Shown: piece by piece, positions 17,059 through 24,982 of the stretch
Layout of the letters: each line of letters starts with the position of its first letter
How positions within the stretch are numbered: position 1 is the stretch's first letter
Source of the DNA: Halorientalis sp. IM1011
GTDB taxonomy: Archaea; Halobacteriota; Halobacteria; Halobacteriales; Haloarculaceae
Direction: 5' to 3'
Length of the DNA: 64,000 bases
Assembly (NCBI RefSeq): GCF_001989615.1
Contig: NZ_CP019067.1
Location: 186,001-250,000, forward strand
The notes under the pieces: model-generated
What the model saw: only the letters and a program-made list of their open reading frames with translations
Databases searched by the model: none
What the model was told of the DNA's origin: nothing
Program-made: the position numbers and the translations under genes

Positions 17059-17649
17059 TCAGTCGGGTCGCTCGATGCGGAACCTGTCGTCGGTGCTCGC
17101 GTAGTAGTTGCCCGCCAGTCGCCCGACCGCGTCGATCTTCTCCACGTCGACTTTCCCGTCGGTGGTCACCTCGTCGTCGACGTGGACCAGCACGATCTCG
17201 CCGAGGAGCATCGTCCCGACGCCCACGTCGACCACGTCGTACAGTTCACACTCGAAGGCCACGTCGGCCGCGGCGACGCGTGGCGGATCGACCTTCTCGC
17301 TCTCGGCGCGTTCCAGTCCCGTATGGTCGAATTCGCTCTCCTCGGGCGGGAGCGTGGCGCTCGACTCGTTCATCGACTCGGACAGCGGCCGGGTAACCAC
17401 GTTGTGGACGAACTCGCCGGTGTCGACGACGTTGCGCGCGGAGTCTTTCAGTTCGTCGGGACCCTTGTCGGCGGGCGAGAACATCACCACCGGCGGGTCG
17501 ACGCTGACCACGTTGAAGTAGCTGTACGGGGCGAGGTTGTCGACCCCCTCCTCGCTCGTCGTCGATATCCAGCCGATGGGGCGGGGAACGACCGCGCCCG
17601 TCATCGTGCGATACAGCGACCGGTCGTGCGTCTCCGGGTCGATCTGCAT
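17059..17649 (-). CDS. Flavin reductase family protein (FMN-binding)
   Basis: A 196-residue protein of the flavin-reductase-like FMN-binding split-barrel family. The N-terminal block SLYRTMTGAVVPRPIGWIST and the following LAPYSYFNVVSVDPPVVMFS are diagnostic. Members bind FMN and use it for redox reactions or supply reduced flavin to a monooxygenase. The gene is 57 bases downstream of DoxX on the same strand and probably in its transcript. Together with the divergent HxlR regulator this suggests a redox or quinone stress module (inference). Confidence 0.88.
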   Translation of the reverse strand: MQIDPETHDRSLYRTMTGAVVPRPIGWISTTSEEGVDNLAPYSYFNVVSVDPPVVMFSPADKGPDELKDSARNVVDTGEFVHNVVTRPLSESMNESSATLPPEESEFDHTGLERAESEKVDPPRVAAADVAFECELYDVVDVGVGTMLLGEIVLVHVDDEVTTDGKVDVEKIDAVGRLAGNYYASTDDRFRIERPD

Positions 17650-17706
17650 GGTGGGTGGAACGTGGAGACGGACGGACCGCGTCCCTCTAACGGTGCCGCT
17701 TCCGAC

Positions 17707-18126
17707 TCAGAAGAGTCCGACGCCGATGGCGTAGGGCCAGTCGACACCGCCCAGCGCCAGGAAGACGAGCGCGCCGCCCAGCAGCCCGACGTTCTTGAGG
17801 AAACTGGTCATCTCGTCCTGCTGCTCGTCCTCGGCGACCGCCCAGAAGTCGTGCATCGTCGGCGTCGCCACGAGCAGGAAGAGTGCGAGCGCGCCCGCGC
17901 CGAGGACGGGGTAGACCCCGAGGACGATAGCGAGGCCCCCGAACAGTAACATCCCGCCGCTGAACGGGACCGCGAGCCCGGGGAGCGGGATGCCCTTGAA
18001 CTCGGCGTAGGGGACCATCTCCGCTCCGTTCAGGAAGTGATTCAGCCCGGTGAACGCCAGGATGGCCCCGAACAGGACGCGTCCGAGCAGGAACGCGACG
18101 CCGGCACCTGCGGTGTCGAACACCAT
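17707..18126 (-). CDS. DoxX family membrane protein
   Basis: A 139-residue protein with four hydrophobic helices (about residues 7-25, 45-65, 70-90 and 110-130) of the DoxX/DoxD family. The motif FGAILAFTGLNHFLNGAEMV near the N-terminus fits this family. Some DoxX proteins act as quinone- or thiosulfate-linked oxidoreductase subunits; in Bacillus CatD is a DoxX protein controlled by HxlR-family repressors. Its ATG overlaps the stop of a 23-codon ORF as TGATG, so its translation is probably coupled. A separate DoxX-like gene is at 51686. Confidence 0.88.
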   Translation of the reverse strand: MVFDTAGAGVAFLLGRVLFGAILAFTGLNHFLNGAEMVPYAEFKGIPLPGLAVPFSGGMLLFGGLAIVLGVYPVLGAGALALFLLVATPTMHDFWAVAEDEQQDEMTSFLKNVGLLGGALVFLALGGVDWPYAIGVGLF

Positions 18127-18197
18127 CAGGCCGTCACCTCCGCGGCCGCGAGCAGTCGTGGGTCGATATCCGATTTCACTTTGATACCTGCTTCCAT
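18126..18197 (-). CDS. Putative 23-residue leader peptide coupled to DoxX
   Basis: ATG at 18195-18197 (minus strand) opens a 23-codon frame reading MEAGIKVKSDIDPRLLAAAE and ending VTA, with the stop overlapping the DoxX ATG (TGATG). A TATA-like ATATATAGG is centred about 18226, which predicts a transcript start at or next to this ATG, so the micro-ORF would be the first, leaderless cistron. Ribosomes terminating here could reinitiate on DoxX, which has no independent strong binding site except GGAGGTGA inside the micro-ORF. The peptide may be functional or only a translation-initiating leader. Homology was not testable here. Confidence 0.5.
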   Translation of the reverse strand: MEAGIKVKSDIDPRLLAAAEVTA

Positions 18198-18230
18198 TGC
18201 AATACCTGGTAAGGATCCGAACCTATATAT
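18184..18230. promoter_or_regulatory. Bidirectional promoter region between HxlR and DoxX with direct repeats
   Basis: A single AT core (CTATATAT, 18223-18230) lies about 27-30 bases from the predicted starts on both strands, so it may serve as TATA box for both HxlR (plus) and the micro-ORF/DoxX (minus). ATACCTG occurs twice in direct orientation at 18184-18190 and 18202-18208, an 18-base period placed over the DoxX transcript start. The repeats are a candidate HxlR operator. Confidence 0.5.
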
Positions 18231-18265
18231 CCGTTCCCGGACAAGAGGGTTAGTAGGTGACATCG

Positions 18266-18619
18266 ATGACAGCGGAAGACAATCCCGACGCCTGTCCGAT
18301 CGTGCGGTCGATCGAGCAGATCGGGTCACAGTGGCGGCTGGTGGTCTTACACGACCTCCGAGAGACGGAGAAGCGGTTCAACGAGCTCAAGCGGTCGACG
18401 GGCGCGAGTTCCCGGACGCTCTCGCGGGTGCTCGACGACCTCCAGGAGATGGGTTTCGTCTCCCGGCGACTGGAGGAGGACGCACCGGTCGCGACCTACT
18501 ACACGCTGACCGAGAAGGGCGCGTCGCTGTGTCCGGTCTTCGACGAGATCGAGACCTGGGCCGACGAATGGCTCGCGCCCGAGACGGAACCCGAAGCCGA
18601 AACCGCGACGGCGGACTGA
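18266..18619 (+). CDS. HxlR (MarR/DUF24) family transcriptional regulator
   Basis: A 117-residue winged-helix regulator. It has the HxlR pattern IEQIGSQWRLVVLHDLRETEKRFNELKR, the recognition helix SSRTLSRVLDDLQEMGF and wing YTLTEKGASL. An N-terminal cysteine in DACPIVRSI sits where YodB- and HypR-type members sense quinones or disulfide stress. The Glu/Ala-rich C-terminal tail is ordinary for halophiles. ATG 18266 is preferred; GTG 18257 is in frame and also possible for a leaderless mRNA. It is divergent from DoxX and is likely autoregulatory, controlling DoxX and flavin reductase. Confidence 0.9.
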   Translation: MTAEDNPDACPIVRSIEQIGSQWRLVVLHDLRETEKRFNELKRSTGASSRTLSRVLDDLQEMGFVSRRLEEDAPVATYYTLTEKGASLCPVFDEIETWADEWLAPETEPEAETATAD

Positions 18620-18662
18620 TCGCGCTCGGCCGCTCGGCTCGCTGTCAGGTACACTCCCGTTT

Positions 18663-19859
18663 TCACTCTCTCATCGCCACGTCCTCGCTCGGCGGGTCCA
18701 GTCGCATGCTGTAGGCGAGCAGCCCGGTCGCGGCGACGGTGCCGGCGGCCAGCAGCCACCACGACCCCCGGTAGCCGACGGTGTCCGCGAGGTACCCGAA
18801 TGCCGGCGGAGCGAGGATCGATCCGACGACGAGGGCGAGCTGGCCGCCGGCGGTCGCACCGCCCATCTCGTCGGCCGCGACCAGCGTCGCCATGTAGGAG
18901 TAGTAGACCCCGGTGTTCCCGAGGACGAAGAAGCCGAGCGCGGAGAAGGCGACGACGGCGCTCCACGGGCTGTCGGTCGCGGCGACGACGAGAAACAGGA
19001 ACGCGCCGACCACGGCCTGGACGAGCAGGATCGCGCCGATTCTCGTCTGGGGATCGCCCGGGAGGTTGTCGCTCAGCCACCCGCCGACGAGGCGGCCGGC
19101 GCTGCCGAACAGTTGCACGAGCGCGAGCACGACACCACCGAACGCGATCGAGGCGCCGATCGCTTCCTCGACGTAGAGGACGGTGTACCCCGTCGTCGTG
19201 AACAGCGCCGCGCCGAGGAAGACCCCCGCGGCGACGAGCACGCGGTACGGTCGGTTGCGCGAGAGGGCGCGGAAGTCCGGATACTCCGCCGCGCCGCCGC
19301 CGTCATTGCGGTGATAGGCGAGCGCGAAGACGAGGGCGACGACGAGGCCGAACGCGGCGGCGACGAGGAATCCGGCCTGCCAGAACAGGACGCCAGCGAG
19401 GCCGGTGACGAGCAACGCGCTGGACCCGCTCCCGGCTGTGACGCCGACCTGTTTGATCCCCATCGCGAGGTTCTGGTGGCCCGCAGCGATACCGTCGTAG
19501 ACGGCCTTGTTCGTTCCCGGGATGGCCGTCGCGTACGTCGACCCGAGGAAGAAGACCGCCACGAGCAGGAGGGCGTACGTGGGCGCGCCCGCGACCGCCA
19601 CGGCCCCGGTGGAGAGCCCGACGAGGCCGATCACGAGCATGCGTTTCTCGCCGAAGCGGTCGATCGATGCGCCGACGGGTAGCAACCAGACCGCGTAACC
19701 CAGCGTGAGTGCGGTCACGACGAGGCCGACGGTGAACCGCGAGAGGCCGAACGCGTCCCGGAAGAACGGGGTCGCTGCGAACACCGTGTAGTAACAGATA
19801 CTCGCCGCGACCTGCCACAGCGTCACGAGCGAGACCGTCCGCCAGTACGACCGGTCCAT
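18663..19859 (-). CDS. MFS transporter
   Basis: A 398-residue major facilitator superfamily permease with about twelve hydrophobic helices. It begins MDRSYWRTVSLVTLWQVAAS and has the loop motif SIDRFGEKRMLVIG between helices 2 and 3, a variant of the MFS GxxxDRxGRR signature. A second-half repeat is GGWLSDNLPGDPQTRIG. The substrate is unknown. The gene starts three bases after the tautomerase-like gene on the same strand, so the two are probably co-transcribed, suggesting uptake or export of a small organic acid or aromatic (inference). Confidence 0.87.
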   Translation of the reverse strand: MDRSYWRTVSLVTLWQVAASICYYTVFAATPFFRDAFGLSRFTVGLVVTALTLGYAVWLLPVGASIDRFGEKRMLVIGLVGLSTGAVAVAGAPTYALLLVAVFFLGSTYATAIPGTNKAVYDGIAAGHQNLAMGIKQVGVTAGSGSSALLVTGLAGVLFWQAGFLVAAAFGLVVALVFALAYHRNDGGGAAEYPDFRALSRNRPYRVLVAAGVFLGAALFTTTGYTVLYVEEAIGASIAFGGVVLALVQLFGSAGRLVGGWLSDNLPGDPQTRIGAILLVQAVVGAFLFLVVAATDSPWSAVVAFSALGFFVLGNTGVYYSYMATLVAADEMGGATAGGQLALVVGSILAPPAFGYLADTVGYRGSWWLLAAGTVAATGLLAYSMRLDPPSEDVAMRE

Positions 19860-19862
19860 CGA

Positions 19863-20237
19863 CTACTCGCCGTCCCACTCACCGCCGACGCGATCGACGC
19901 CCATCATCGACTCACCGGGGTGTTCGGTGAAGACGACCTTCATGTTCTCGTCGGGTACGTCGAAGGTCTCGGCGACGTACGCAAACGTCTCCAGTGCGAA
20001 CGCGCGTTTGCGGTCGAACGACCGTCCCTGCCGGATCTCGGCGTCGAGGAATACGAGCGGGCCCTCGATCGCACGCCCGAGGTGAAGATCGGCCGGCTCG
20101 CGCTCGCGGATGGTCACCGCGACGTGGCCCGCAGTCGTCGCCATCTCCTCGGTGTAGATGTCGGTCACCCGCTCGGCGAGCGCGTCCTTCTCCGCGGCCG
20201 AGGGCGAGAGGGTCGTGTCGAACTGGAGCAGCGGCAT
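19863..20237 (-). CDS. Tautomerase superfamily protein
   Basis: A 124-residue protein starting Met-Pro-Leu-Leu, so a processed N-terminal proline, the catalytic base of the tautomerase superfamily, would be exposed. The beta-alpha-beta layout with ALAERVTDIYTEEMATTAGHVAVTIRE and EIRQGRSFDRKRAFALETFA resembles 4-oxalocrotonate tautomerase or malonate-semialdehyde-decarboxylase relatives, and the length equals two fused short units. Reactions on enol or keto acids are expected; the substrate is not predictable. It is the first gene of a likely two-gene unit with the MFS transporter. Confidence 0.75.
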   Translation of the reverse strand: MPLLQFDTTLSPSAAEKDALAERVTDIYTEEMATTAGHVAVTIREREPADLHLGRAIEGPLVFLDAEIRQGRSFDRKRAFALETFAYVAETFDVPDENMKVVFTEHPGESMMGVDRVGGEWDGE

Positions 20238-20331
20238 ATCCTACACTCGATCGGTCGCGGAGTAAGGGTTGTGCCGCCGACCCCGCGAGGCGGCAGTAGT
20301 ATTTTCAGTTATATTCACGAAGTGTTGGACT

Positions 20332-22173
20332 ATGGGCGACTCGCAAGGCCACTCCGAGCGACTGTGGGAGTACCTCTGGCGACTCGATCGAGAGACCAGA
20401 TCCGCGTTGCGGATGCGTCCGACCGCGCTGCTGGATCGGTCGCAACTCTCCCCAGAGGAACGGGAACTCGCCGACCGCCTCGCCAGCGACGGCGGCCGGG
20501 ATCCACCGACGGGGCGGGCCGGCGGCGACGGATCGGGTACTCCCGGCGGTGACGGAGGGGACGGCGGCGGGCCACCCGACGCCGGCGGAGGCGGGGCCGA
20601 CGGCGGGGACGGGGACGACGGCGGTGATGACGGCGGCTCGGCCTTCGACGTCGGCGGGACGTACGGCCGCCGACAGAAGGTCGGCCTCGTGCTCGGACCG
20701 GTGCTGTTCGCGGCGATCATGCTGCTCCCGACCCCGGAGGGGCTGTCGCCGGGCGGGCAGGCGGTCGGCGCGACGACGGCCTGGGTGGCGGTGTGGTGGA
20801 TCTCGGAGGCCATCCCCATCCCGGCCACGTCGCTGCTTCCGATCGTGTTGTTCCCGCTGACCGGGGCGCTGGACGTCGACGCGACCACCGCGCCCTACGC
20901 GAACGACCTGATCTTCCTGTTCATGGGCGGCTTTTTCATCGCGATGGCGATGCAGCGCTGGGACCTCCACCGCCGGATCGCGCTGCGAACGATCCGGGTG
21001 ATCGGGGCCGGACCGGAGCGGATCATCCTCGGGTTCATGGTCGCGACCGCCTTCCTCTCCATGTGGGTCTCTAACACCGCGACGACGATGATGATGACGC
21101 CCATCGGGCTCGCGGTGATCCTCCAGACGAGCGACCTGGTCGACCGGGCCGACTCGGACGTCCCGACGGCACAGGGTGAGTTCAGGTTCGGCACGGCCCT
21201 GATGCTCTGTATCGCCTACTCGGCCTCGGTCGGCGGCGTCGGCACGATAATCGGCACCCCGCCGAACCTCGTGTTGGTCGGTGCGATCAACGAGACGTTC
21301 GGGCAGTCGATCTCGTTCGCCCAGTGGATGCTCTACGGCGTCCCCATCGCCGCGCTGGGCGTCGCGATCATCTGGGTGTACGTCACCAGATTCCTGTTGC
21401 CCCCGCGGATGGACACGCTCCCCGGCGGGATGGACGTCATCGACGACGAACTCGACGCGCTCGGTACGATGAGTCGCGAAGAGAAACTCGTCCTCGCCGT
21501 GTTCACCGTGACCGCGGCCGCCTGGATTTCCCGGTCGTTCGTCCTGGAGCCCATCGTCCCCGGCATCTCCGACAGCGTGATCGCCATCGCCGGCGCGCTG
21601 GCGCTGTTCCTGATCCCCGCGAGCGAGGACGACGGGTCGTTCACTTTCCTGCTGGACTGGGACACCGCCGTCGGCATCCCGTGGGGAATCATCCTCCTGT
21701 TCGGCGGTGGGCTGTCGATCGCCGCTGGCTTCGAACAGGCTGGACTCGCCGTGTGGATCGGCGAGCAACTCGGCGCGCTGCAGGGAGTCTCCATACTCCT
21801 CGTCATGACTGTCGTCGTCGTCCTGACGATATTCATGACGGAAGTCACCTCGAACACGGCGACCACCGCGATGTTGATGCCGATCATGGCCTCGCTCGCG
21901 GTCGGGCTCTCGATCCATCCCTACGGGATCATGATCGCCGCGGCGACCGCCGCGTCGTTCGCGTTCATGCTCCCCGTGGCCACGCCCCCGAACGCCGTCG
22001 TCTTCGGCTCCGGGTACATCACGATGCCCCAGATGGCCAAGACCGGCTTCGGACTCAACATCATCGGCGTCCTGCTGGTCATCGCGCTCTCGCTGACCTG
22101 GCTCCCGCTCGTCTGGGGCATCGACGTCGGCCAGCTCCCCCAGTGGGCCGGGCTGATCGTCCCACCCCCGTGA
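20332..22173 (+). CDS. SLC13/DASS family anion (dicarboxylate) transporter
   Basis: A 613-residue transporter of the divalent anion:sodium symporter family. The two family signatures are MWVSNTATTMMMTPIG and EVTSNTATTAMLMPIM, which form the paired SNT sodium and substrate sites in the two repeats. About eleven hydrophobic helices follow a soluble N-terminal region of about 110 residues that includes a long Gly/Asp-rich linker (about 60-100). Typical substrates are succinate, malate, citrate or sulfate; no finer call is possible. The start ATG 20332 follows an AT-rich promoter (GTATTTTCAGTTATATT); upstream in-frame residues look non-coding. Confidence 0.9.
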   Translation: MGDSQGHSERLWEYLWRLDRETRSALRMRPTALLDRSQLSPEERELADRLASDGGRDPPTGRAGGDGSGTPGGDGGDGGGPPDAGGGGADGGDGDDGGDDGGSAFDVGGTYGRRQKVGLVLGPVLFAAIMLLPTPEGLSPGGQAVGATTAWVAVWWISEAIPIPATSLLPIVLFPLTGALDVDATTAPYANDLIFLFMGGFFIAMAMQRWDLHRRIALRTIRVIGAGPERIILGFMVATAFLSMWVSNTATTMMMTPIGLAVILQTSDLVDRADSDVPTAQGEFRFGTALMLCIAYSASVGGVGTIIGTPPNLVLVGAINETFGQSISFAQWMLYGVPIAALGVAIIWVYVTRFLLPPRMDTLPGGMDVIDDELDALGTMSREEKLVLAVFTVTAAAWISRSFVLEPIVPGISDSVIAIAGALALFLIPASEDDGSFTFLLDWDTAVGIPWGIILLFGGGLSIAAGFEQAGLAVWIGEQLGALQGVSILLVMTVVVVLTIFMTEVTSNTATTAMLMPIMASLAVGLSIHPYGIMIAAATAASFAFMLPVATPPNAVVFGSGYITMPQMAKTGFGLNIIGVLLVIALSLTWLPLVWGIDVGQLPQWAGLIVPPP

Positions 22174-22284
22174 TCAGTCGGGGTGGCTCTGTTCGAGGTG
22201 CTCGTCCCTGTCGGCTTCGTTGTCGAAGGTCTCGCCACACACGGGACACTCGAACGCTTCGTCGGAGCGGTCTCCGCTAGCCAT
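22174..22284 (-). CDS. Small C2H2 zinc-finger protein (36 aa)
   Basis: ATG at 22282-22284 gives a 36-residue protein with one classic C2H2 finger: CPVC, then 12 residues, His, 4 residues, His in FECPVCGETFDNEADRDEHL and the following EQSH. Haloarchaea carry many such micro zinc fingers, some affecting biofilm or lipid levels, but this one's role is unknown. The stop codons of this gene and the upstream convergent transporter are adjacent in TGATCA. Confidence 0.8.
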   Translation of the reverse strand: MASGDRSDEAFECPVCGETFDNEADRDEHLEQSHPD

Positions 22285-22367
22285 ACCTCGGCAAACGCTA
22301 TCCGAACGGAAAAACCTCCGTCCCGACCCGAATCCGGAGCTCTCGACGCCGACCCGCACCCGATACC

Positions 22368-22841
22368 CTACGACTCCGGAGTCTGCTCGGGAACCACGGT
22401 CACCGGCCGATCACTGTTCAGGACGACCGCCTGCGCGACGCTGCCGAACAGCACTTTGCCGACGGGCGACCGCTGATCGACACCGAGGACGATCACGTCG
22501 CTGTCCAGTTCCGCCGCGAGTTCGAGGATCTCTTCGGCCGGATCGCCGGTTCGCTCGTGGACCGTGAACTCGATGTCGGTCGATTCGAGGCGGTCGACGG
22601 CGGTCTCGACCGACGCGGGGATGCGATCGGTCTCGCGAATGCTCTCGGCCATCTCCTCGGCGTACGTCTCGCTGAACGTGTCACCGGCGACCCACTCCGT
22701 GTCGGCCGTCGACACGTCGTCGTGCACGTGGACGATATCGACGGCGAGGTCGCCGGCGGCCGCGGGGAGTTCGAGCACCGTTTCGATCTGGGCCTGGGCC
22801 CGGGATTCCGTCGTCTTGATCGGGAGCAGTACGCGGTACAT
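22368..22841 (-). CDS. Universal stress protein UspA family
   Basis: A 157-residue single UspA domain. It begins MYRVLLPIKTTESRAQAQIE, where the usual Asp after the first strand is Lys-Thr. The nucleotide-binding signature near the C-terminus reads VLGVDQRSPVGKVLFGSVAQAVVLNSDRPV, a G-2x-G-9x-G(S/T)-like pattern. UspA proteins bind ATP or AMP and support stress survival. It sits alone between the zinc finger and TyrRS genes on the minus strand. Confidence 0.9.
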   Translation of the reverse strand: MYRVLLPIKTTESRAQAQIETVLELPAAAGDLAVDIVHVHDDVSTADTEWVAGDTFSETYAEEMAESIRETDRIPASVETAVDRLESTDIEFTVHERTGDPAEEILELAAELDSDVIVLGVDQRSPVGKVLFGSVAQAVVLNSDRPVTVVPEQTPES

Positions 22842-22891
22842 ATCCGTCTGTTCGACCCTCAGCGGTAAAGGCGTTCACCGCGGACCCGTCG

Positions 22892-23923
22892 TCACTCCTC
22901 GCTTTCGGGATACGCCTCGGCCAGCAGTTCCGGCTGGTCGGTCAGGCGCTCGCGGATCGGCGCGATGACCTCGTCGATGTAGCCGGCGGCGGCGTTCTTG
23001 AGGTCCTGCGGGTGGAGGTCGCCCTCGACGTACGTCGATTCGAGGTCGTCGTAGCGCTCGAAGGTGAGGTCGCCGCCGTACTCCTCGGGCCGCTCGACGA
23101 CGAAGTCCTCGCCGCGCTGCTCGATGATCGGGAAGACCAGATAACGGACGTACTCCAGCACGCCGTTGTCCTCGACCTCGCCCTGCGGGCAGTAGGCACC
23201 GTTGATCTTCTCTTCGACCTGCCCGGGATCGTCGGTGAGGTTGATCTTCGAGGTGGCGTCGGAGGCGCTCATCTTCCCGCCGGAGAGGCCGGAGAGGAGG
23301 GGCGCGAACAGGCAGACGGGGGCTTCGCCGCCGTGGTCGGGGAGGATCTCGCGGCCGAGCATGTAGATGCCGCGCTGGTCGATCCCGCCGTAGGCGATGT
23401 CGGCGTCTAAGTGTTTCACGTCCAGACTCTGCATCAGCGAGTAGATCAGCCCGCCGAGGTTCGGGCTCTCGCTCTCGCGGACGACCTCGCTTCCGGCCCG
23501 CTGGGCGCGCGAGACCGTCGTCTCGGCGGCCATCCGGTACATGTCCAGCGTGTACTCCTCGTCGAGCTGGAACTCCTGCCCCCGCACGAAGTCGACGGAC
23601 TCGGGGTCGCCGCCGGCCGAGTCGAGCATGGCGCGGATCGACTCCTCGTAGTACTCGCTGCGAGCGTCGAGCAGGTCCCACGGGCTCTTCTCGCTGTCGA
23701 GGTGGGCGTGCAGGTCCGCGATCAGGACCGTGACGTCGACGCCGGCCCGCTGGAAGTCCGCGAGTTTGCGGATCGTGGTGAAGTGGCCGATGTGCATCTC
23801 GCCGGTGGGGGCGTAACCGATGTAGGCGGTCGGCTCCCCGTCGAGCAGTTCCTCGAGTTCCTCCTCGGTGACGACCTCCTCGGTGTAGCGCTTCAGGAGG
23901 TCGAGCCGGTCGGCCGTGTTCAT
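22892..23923 (-). CDS. tyrS: Tyrosyl-tRNA synthetase
   Basis: A 343-residue archaeal-type class Ic synthetase that charges tRNA-Tyr. The HIGH motif appears as YIGYAPTGEMHIGHF at about residue 35-50 and the KMSKS motif as SGGKMSASDATSKINL. The length matches the short archaeal and eukaryotic core without a bacterial S4-like C-terminal domain. GTG at 23929 is in frame, but ATG 23921-23923 is preferred because a TATA-like GGTTTTAATCG lies about 28 bases upstream. Confidence 0.95.
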   Translation of the reverse strand: MNTADRLDLLKRYTEEVVTEEELEELLDGEPTAYIGYAPTGEMHIGHFTTIRKLADFQRAGVDVTVLIADLHAHLDSEKSPWDLLDARSEYYEESIRAMLDSAGGDPESVDFVRGQEFQLDEEYTLDMYRMAAETTVSRAQRAGSEVVRESESPNLGGLIYSLMQSLDVKHLDADIAYGGIDQRGIYMLGREILPDHGGEAPVCLFAPLLSGLSGGKMSASDATSKINLTDDPGQVEEKINGAYCPQGEVEDNGVLEYVRYLVFPIIEQRGEDFVVERPEEYGGDLTFERYDDLESTYVEGDLHPQDLKNAAAGYIDEVIAPIRERLTDQPELLAEAYPESEE

Positions 23924-24026
23924 ACCCACGCTACCCGGTGCCCGCGATTAAAACCTTGTCAGTCGCGTCGGTGCTGCCCCGGAACTGGGGGACAGACCCA
24001 AACCGACCCAGCCCCTAACCGCGGCC

Positions 24027-24488
24027 ATGTACACGGGGAAGACGGAGCAGCCCTGTTGCCTGTGCGGAAATCCCGACACGGAGTCGCGGCTGGACCTGCC
24101 GCCCCGCGCCGTCCAGTTGCTCGACAACAGCGGCCCCATCGCGTGGCAGGACATCGTCGGCGAGGTGTCGATCCACTTCTGTGCGAGCGACTGGGAGACC
24201 GTCGTGGACCTCGTCCTCGACGCCGGCATGAGTCCGCTCGGGCGGTGTAACGCCGCTCGCGCCGACTTCGACCTGCGGGAGGACTTCGAGGCGCTGCTGA
24301 ACGACGTGCGCGACGAACCCGACCAGACCCCACTGGAAAGAGAGATGCGCGCGGAGAGCGAGCGCGTGATCGAGGCGTACGACGAGGACGATCACCTCGA
24401 CGTTCGGGATCTGGTCGAGGCCCGCGTGATTTCCTGGGCCTTCGAGGATCTGGGACCTGACGAGGATCGCGTGGCGGCCGACGACTGA
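24027..24488 (+). CDS. Haloarchaeal conserved protein with CxxC-type metal site
   Basis: A 153-residue acidic protein beginning MYTGKTEQPCCLCGNP. The CCLCG pair and the later IHFCASDWETV and GRCNAARADF cysteines suggest a small zinc- or iron-binding N-terminal domain of about 85 residues. The rest is helical and charged (PLEREMRAESERVIEAYDEDD). No enzyme family is recognised. The ATG start follows GCGGCC without a clear ribosome site; a leaderless transcript is possible. It is divergent from tyrS. Confidence 0.7.
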   Translation: MYTGKTEQPCCLCGNPDTESRLDLPPRAVQLLDNSGPIAWQDIVGEVSIHFCASDWETVVDLVLDAGMSPLGRCNAARADFDLREDFEALLNDVRDEPDQTPLEREMRAESERVIEAYDEDDHLDVRDLVEARVISWAFEDLGPDEDRVAADD

Positions 24489-24515
24489 GCGCGGCCCGAC
24501 CGTTCCGACGGGTCA

Positions 24516-24902
24516 TCACCGGCCTTCGTGCCCGGGCGAATCGGGGTCGGCGATCTTCGCACGTTCGTACGTCGAGCCGAACACCCACATGGTCAGCATC
24601 GAACCGAAGAGGAGGATGCCCAGACCGACTCCGTGCCGCTGTGAGAGGAGTTGGGTATGTGAGAACGTCAGCAGCGGCGTGAAAACGAGGACCATTCCAG
24701 CCGCCAATCCGAGTTTCGTCGCCCGGTCGGTCTCGTCCCGACTGACGATCCCAGCCGGATTGTCGACGAGGAGGCGGGTTCCACACCCGTAGACGATTCC
24801 CGTCGTCAGCGCGGCCATGTCGATACCGACGAGGAGAAGCTGCAACAGGAACAGTCCGGTGCCGACCCCGATACTCACGCCCCACTTCGATACGGTCCGC
24901 AT
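24516..24902 (-). CDS. Four-helix membrane protein of unknown function
   Basis: A 128-residue protein starting at ATG 24900-24902. Hydrophobic segments lie at about residues 8-28, 31-42, 64-82 and 92-108. No family motif is seen. The gene is preceded by a TATA-like AAAATTATG about 35 bases upstream. It is unrelated in frame to the downstream Mrp gene and sits alone. Confidence 0.65.
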   Translation of the reverse strand: MRTVSKWGVSIGVGTGLFLLQLLLVGIDMAALTTGIVYGCGTRLLVDNPAGIVSRDETDRATKLGLAAGMVLVFTPLLTFSHTQLLSQRHGVGLGILLFGSMLTMWVFGSTYERAKIADPDSPGHEGR

Positions 24903-24982
24903 ACAGGAGTGACGACAGAACGACAGGACATAATTTTTGTCGAGGCCGCTGGGGCGGTGGCTCGTCTCGATATTGAAGTCCG

